Shown in pieces: positions 52,348 to 57,171 of a stretch of DNA of 57,171 bases. The notes under the pieces are model-generated. The model ran no database searches, was not told the origin of the DNA, and was given only the letters and a program-made list of their open reading frames with translations. Position 1 is the stretch's first letter. Every line of letters begins with the position of its first letter. This DNA comes from Streptomyces sp. ISL-94. Lineage in GTDB: Bacteria; Actinomycetota; Actinomycetes; Streptomycetales; Streptomycetaceae. The stretch is taken from assembly GCF_018614075.1 (NCBI RefSeq), contig NZ_JAGGOZ010000084.1, positions 1 through 57,171 of the forward strand. The letters are read 5' to 3'. The position numbers and the translations under genes are program-made.

Positions 52348-53184
52348 GTGTTGACCCCCCACCGCAAGAAGATGCTCGCGATCGGCGCCGTCCTCGGCAG
52401 CGCACTGATCGCCGTACCGGTCACCGCCCATGCGACCGCCCACGCGCCCGTCACCGCCCCCGCGGTGACGGCGGCCGCGGGGCTCGACGATCCGGCGAAG
52501 AAGGAGATCGCCATGCAGATCGTCTCCAGCGCGGAGAACTCCTCGCTGGACTGGAAGGCGCAGTACAAGTACATAGAGGACATAGACGACGGTCGCGGCT
52601 ACACCGCCGGCATCATCGGCTTCTGTTCCGGCACCGGCGACATGCTCGACCTCGTCGAGTACTACACCCAGCTCAAGCCGGGCAACGTCCTCGCCAAGTA
52701 CCTTCCGGCGCTGCGCAGGGTCGACGGCACCGACTCGCACGCCGGCCTCGACCCGAACTTCACCAAGGACTGGGCGAAGGCGGCCCAGGACGCCGAGTTC
52801 AAGAAGGCGCAGGACCACGAGCGCGACCGGGGGTACTTCAACCCGGCGGTCAAGCAAGGCAAGTCCGACGGCGTCGGCACCCTCGGCCAGTTCATGTACT
52901 ACGACGCCATCGTCGTGCACGGCGACGGCACCGACTCCACCAGCTTCCGCAACATCCGCAAGCGGGCCCTGTCCAAGGCCAAGCCCCCGTCGCAGGGCGG
53001 CAACGAGACCACCTGGCTGAACGCCTTCCTCGACGCGCGCGTCTGGGCGATGAAGCAGGAGGAGGCGCACAGCGACACCAGCCGCGTCGACACCGCCCAG
53101 CGGGTGTTCCTGAAGAAGGGCAACCTGGGCCTCAACACCCCGCTCGACTGGAAGGTCTACGGGGACTCCTTCCACATCGGCTGA
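52348..53184 (+). CDS. csnA: Secreted GH46 chitosanase
   Basis: The 278-residue precursor has a Sec signal (basic MLTPHRKK, hydrophobic MLAIGAVLGSALIAVPV, small residues to about 42) and a GH46 catalytic domain. The catalytic acid Glu63 (SSAENSSLDWK) and base Asp81 (DDGRGYTAGIIGF) correspond to Glu22 and Asp40 of the N174 enzyme. It cleaves chitosan outside the cell. GGAGG precedes the GTG at 52348. The CsnR-like operator upstream suggests induction by chitosan oligosaccharides. Confidence 0.95.
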   Translation: MLTPHRKKMLAIGAVLGSALIAVPVTAHATAHAPVTAPAVTAAAGLDDPAKKEIAMQIVSSAENSSLDWKAQYKYIEDIDDGRGYTAGIIGFCSGTGDMLDLVEYYTQLKPGNVLAKYLPALRRVDGTDSHAGLDPNFTKDWAKAAQDAEFKKAQDHERDRGYFNPAVKQGKSDGVGTLGQFMYYDAIVVHGDGTDSTSFRNIRKRALSKAKPPSQGGNETTWLNAFLDARVWAMKQEEAHSDTSRVDTAQRVFLKKGNLGLNTPLDWKVYGDSFHIG

Positions 53185-53197
53185 CCCGACGGAAGCG

Positions 53198-53233
53198 GCG
53201 GCCCGGGGCGGGCCCCTTCCCGCACCGGGCCGC
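53198..53233 (+). terminator. Probable terminator of the chitosanase gene
   Basis: GCGGCCCGG pairs with CCGGGCCGC across 18 bases that can form a smaller inner GGGGC/GCCCC hairpin. It begins 13 bases after the stop. No T-run. Confidence 0.6.
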
Positions 53234-53518
53234 GAAGACGGCCGCGTCCTGCCCGGGGTGTCGCAGTGCGATAACGATGTCGGGGCCGACGAGCCCAGCT
53301 CGTCCGGGGTGGGCGCGTACGGGGCCGGGGACGTTACGGACTTCCGGGGACACGACGCCTCTCCTGCACCCTGCCGTACGGCTTTCGTCACCGGAAAGTC
53401 CGCCGCGGGGCCGATTCGGCGCCCTGCCAAGTGGCTTGACCGCGCCATAAGCGGGGCATAAGTTCTGCCCCGGCTTGCTCCAGCAGGACGGGCCCGAGAT
53501 CCGTCCTCTGGGGGGCAC

Positions 53519-53872
53519 ATGAACTACTACACCGACGTCTTGAAGAAGTACGCCGACTTCTCCGGCCGCGCACGCCGCCAGGAATACTGGATGTTCTTCC
53601 TGTGCAACCTCGCCGTTGCCATCGTCGTGGCGATCATCGACGCCGTGATCGGCGCCAACATGATCATCTACGGGCTCTACGTCCTCGCGATCATCGTGCC
53701 CTGCATCGCCCTCACCGTGCGCCGGCTGCACGACCTCGGCAAGTCCGGCTGGTGGTGCTTCATCGTCTTCATCCCGCTGGTCGGCGGCATCTGGTTGATC
53801 GTCCTGGCGGCCACCGAGGGTCAGCCCGGTCCGAACCAGTACGGCCCGAGCCCCAAGGCGGTCCACGCCTGA
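53519..53872 (+). CDS. DUF805 membrane protein
   Basis: The 117-residue protein starts MNYYTDVLKKYADFSGRARR then QEYWMFFL, the opening signature of DUF805, and has three to four membrane segments with the loop RRLHDLGKSGWW. The family is widespread and of unknown function. GGGGGG lies just before the ATG. Monocistronic with its own hairpin downstream. Confidence 0.92.
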   Translation: MNYYTDVLKKYADFSGRARRQEYWMFFLCNLAVAIVVAIIDAVIGANMIIYGLYVLAIIVPCIALTVRRLHDLGKSGWWCFIVFIPLVGGIWLIVLAATEGQPGPNQYGPSPKAVHA

Positions 53873-53895
53873 CCGGTCCGCGTACCGGCACACCC

Positions 53896-53934
53896 GAGCG
53901 CCGTCTCCGACGTCACACGTCGGCGGCGGCGCTC
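53896..53934 (+). terminator. Probable terminator of the DUF805 gene
   Basis: GAGCGCCG and CGGCGCTC enclose a second inverted repeat, CCGACGT/ACGTCGG, giving a long near-continuous stem 24 bases after the stop. Confidence 0.65.
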
Positions 53935-54067
53935 GCGCGTGGGGCGCGCGTGACGCGCGTCTCCCGCAGCTCGTGGCAGGGGGCTGTCCAGACGGGCCCG
54001 ATCACGAGATATCTTGATGTCGAGCAATGTTGCAGACGAGAGACCAGACTGTGGAGCGGAGCATCCG

Positions 54068-56287
<2,220 letters not shown>

Positions 56288-56329
56288 CCTGCCCCTGTCG
56301 GCGGCTGACATCCGTCGTCGCCGACGCGT

Positions 56330-56365
56330 TCCGCCCCGGCCGGCCTCGTGCCCGGCCGGGGCGGA
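56330..56365. terminator. Perfect hairpin between isocitrate dehydrogenase and convergent gene
   Basis: TCCGCCCCGGCCGG and CCGGCCGGGGCGGA form a 14-pair stem around an eight-base loop, 42 bases after the dehydrogenase stop and just before the end of the minus-strand gene. Confidence 0.82.
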
Positions 56366-56371
56366 CCCGTT

Positions 56372-56860
56372 TCACAGCCGGTGGACCCGCTCCTGTTCGA
56401 AGGCCAGAGGGGACCGGGCGGCCGCGAGGATGCGCAGGCCGGGGGCCGCGGAGAGGAGATCCCGCAGCCAGGCCAGGGCGGCGGGGGCGAGCTGTTCGGC
56501 GCCGTCCAGGACGAGCAGCATGTCCCGTTCGGCGAGCCACGAGGCGGCGTTGGCCGTCCCGCACGGCAGGAAGGGCATACCGGGCACGCGGCCCAGCTCG
56601 GCCGTCAGTTCGCGGACGCCGTGGCCGCCGTGGCCGCCGTGGAGCGGGTCCAGGGCGACGACGGCCACCCCGTCGTAGAAGTTGGACGCGAGGCGCCGTG
56701 CGATCTCGCGGACCAGCAGGCTGCGCGGCTCGCGGAACCCTCCCGTCACGGTCAGGACGCGCCCCCGCCGGACGGCGGTGAGCAGCCGGGACATCTCGGC
56801 GGACGTAGCGGGCAGTGTTCCGGTCGACCCGGATTCCCTCTTCGGCACGATGCCCCCCAT
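56372..56860 (-). CDS. Small STAND-like NTPase domain with degenerate P-loop
   Basis: The 162-residue protein resembles the ATPase domain of LuxR/AfsR-type STAND regulators. LLTAVRRGRVLTVTGGFREP sits where the Walker A loop belongs but reads TGGFREPRS instead of GxxGxGKS/T. A Walker-B-like DMLLVLDGAEQLAPAALAWL and a sensor-like LRILAAARSPL follow. Without the Lys-Ser/Thr it probably does not hydrolyse ATP. No DNA-binding or repeat domains are attached. The ATG at 56860 is my choice; the ribosome site is weak and a TTG at 56875 is possible. Confidence 0.6.
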   Translation of the reverse strand: MGGIVPKRESGSTGTLPATSAEMSRLLTAVRRGRVLTVTGGFREPRSLLVREIARRLASNFYDGVAVVALDPLHGGHGGHGVRELTAELGRVPGMPFLPCGTANAASWLAERDMLLVLDGAEQLAPAALAWLRDLLSAAPGLRILAAARSPLAFEQERVHRL

Positions 56861-56983
56861 TGCATGCGTGACCAAGCGCGGCGACAGGGTTTTTTCAAGC
56901 CGCGTGACGCCGATTATGCGCCAGTTGCGTCGTAAGACCAGCGGAATGTCACATTCCGACGATGCTGTCCGCTCCTTCGCAGG

Positions 56984-57171
56984 TCAGGTCGCCCACGCGG
57001 CGCGGTGCGCCGCCGCGGGCAGCGGCCGGCTCCCGCCCGCCCGCCGTACCGCGCCCGCTGCGCCCGCCAGACCCGGCCGGTGGGCGTGGTGGCGCTCCAG
57101 CTCCCAGTACCAGCTGGCCAGCACCTCCTCGACGGCGGACCGGAAGATCTCCGGCCCCCGCCCCCGCCCCC
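56984..57171 (-). CDS. C-terminal part of an unidentified gene cut by the window edge
   Basis: An open minus-strand frame enters from the right edge and stops at 56984-56986. It contains EIFRSAVEEVLASWYWELER then HHAHRPGLAGAAGAVRR. The amphipathic helix with Trp-Tyr-Trp looks protein-like, but it is too short to assign. The start lies beyond 57171. Confidence 0.45.
   Translation of the reverse strand, partial: GRGRGPEIFRSAVEEVLASWYWELERHHAHRPGLAGAAGAVRRAGGSRPLPAAAHRAAWAT

Overview
The window is GC-rich (roughly 70% by eye), densely coded on both strands, and uses many GTG starts. It carries actinomycete hallmarks: a PucR-type regulator, an ECF41-type sigma factor, a GH46 chitosanase, MEDS-domain stress regulators and a monomeric NADP isocitrate dehydrogenase. 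The host is almost certainly a Streptomyces or close relative. Gene decay and rearrangement scars are dense, so most of the window reads as accessory chromosome. The block from about 44 to 57 kb looks more like stable chromosome.

Left part (0-11 kb): two divergent DUF1326 genes with a C-x-C-x3-C-x-C motif stand beside a DUF2182 membrane protein, a probable metal-handling set. Next come a small membrane protein, a PucR regulator, and a chimeric scar in which a tyrosine-integrase remnant is joined directly to a 5'-truncated ArsB/NhaD-type transporter remnant. A frameshifted four-helix membrane sensor (GlnX-like layout), an SDR enzyme and a 24-codon gene resembling ribosomal protein bL37 follow.

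Central cluster (11-26 kb): a GT87-type membrane glycosyltransferase, a polytopic molybdoenzyme with a companion membrane protein, a TetR/oxidoreductase pair sharing one operator type, a translationally coupled GT2-DUF2064-methyltransferase operon, a two-component system and an NAD-dependent epimerase with a zinc-ribbon-like insert. The molybdoenzyme / membrane protein / methyltransferase set is present twice (12.7-16.7 kb and 23.5-26.1 kb). Both molybdoenzymes have an N-terminal di-haem cytochrome b-like domain and then an internal twin-arginine transmembrane segment. I consider this duplicated envelope redox/glycan module the best candidate for an under-described system.

Accessory island (26-44 kb): an ECF41 sigma/FAD oxidoreductase pair leads into a region bracketed by two direct repeats. 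Each repeat contains the 3' half of a tRNA-Pro(GGG) gene, an integrase-type attachment sequence, followed by a hairpin whose stem differs between copies by paired changes. Between them lie an IS481 remnant, an IS630 element, a lanthipeptide-synthetase remnant, an RHS pseudogene, a MarR/hydrolase pair with three palindromes, a GNAT-AAA+ fusion, a decaying cold-shock locus, a MEDS regulator pair, a beta-carbonic anhydrase and an extra TsaC/YrdC-type gene.

Right part (44-57 kb): cytochrome P450, an ABC exporter with a nonsense codon near its end, a tandem NUDIX protein, a LysE/LysG-type exporter-regulator pair, an HTH-Mop molybdate-binding-type protein, CorA, a GNAT enzyme, a chitosanase with a CsnR-like operator, a DUF805 protein, isocitrate dehydrogenase, a small NTPase-like protein with a degenerate P-loop, and a gene cut by the window edge.
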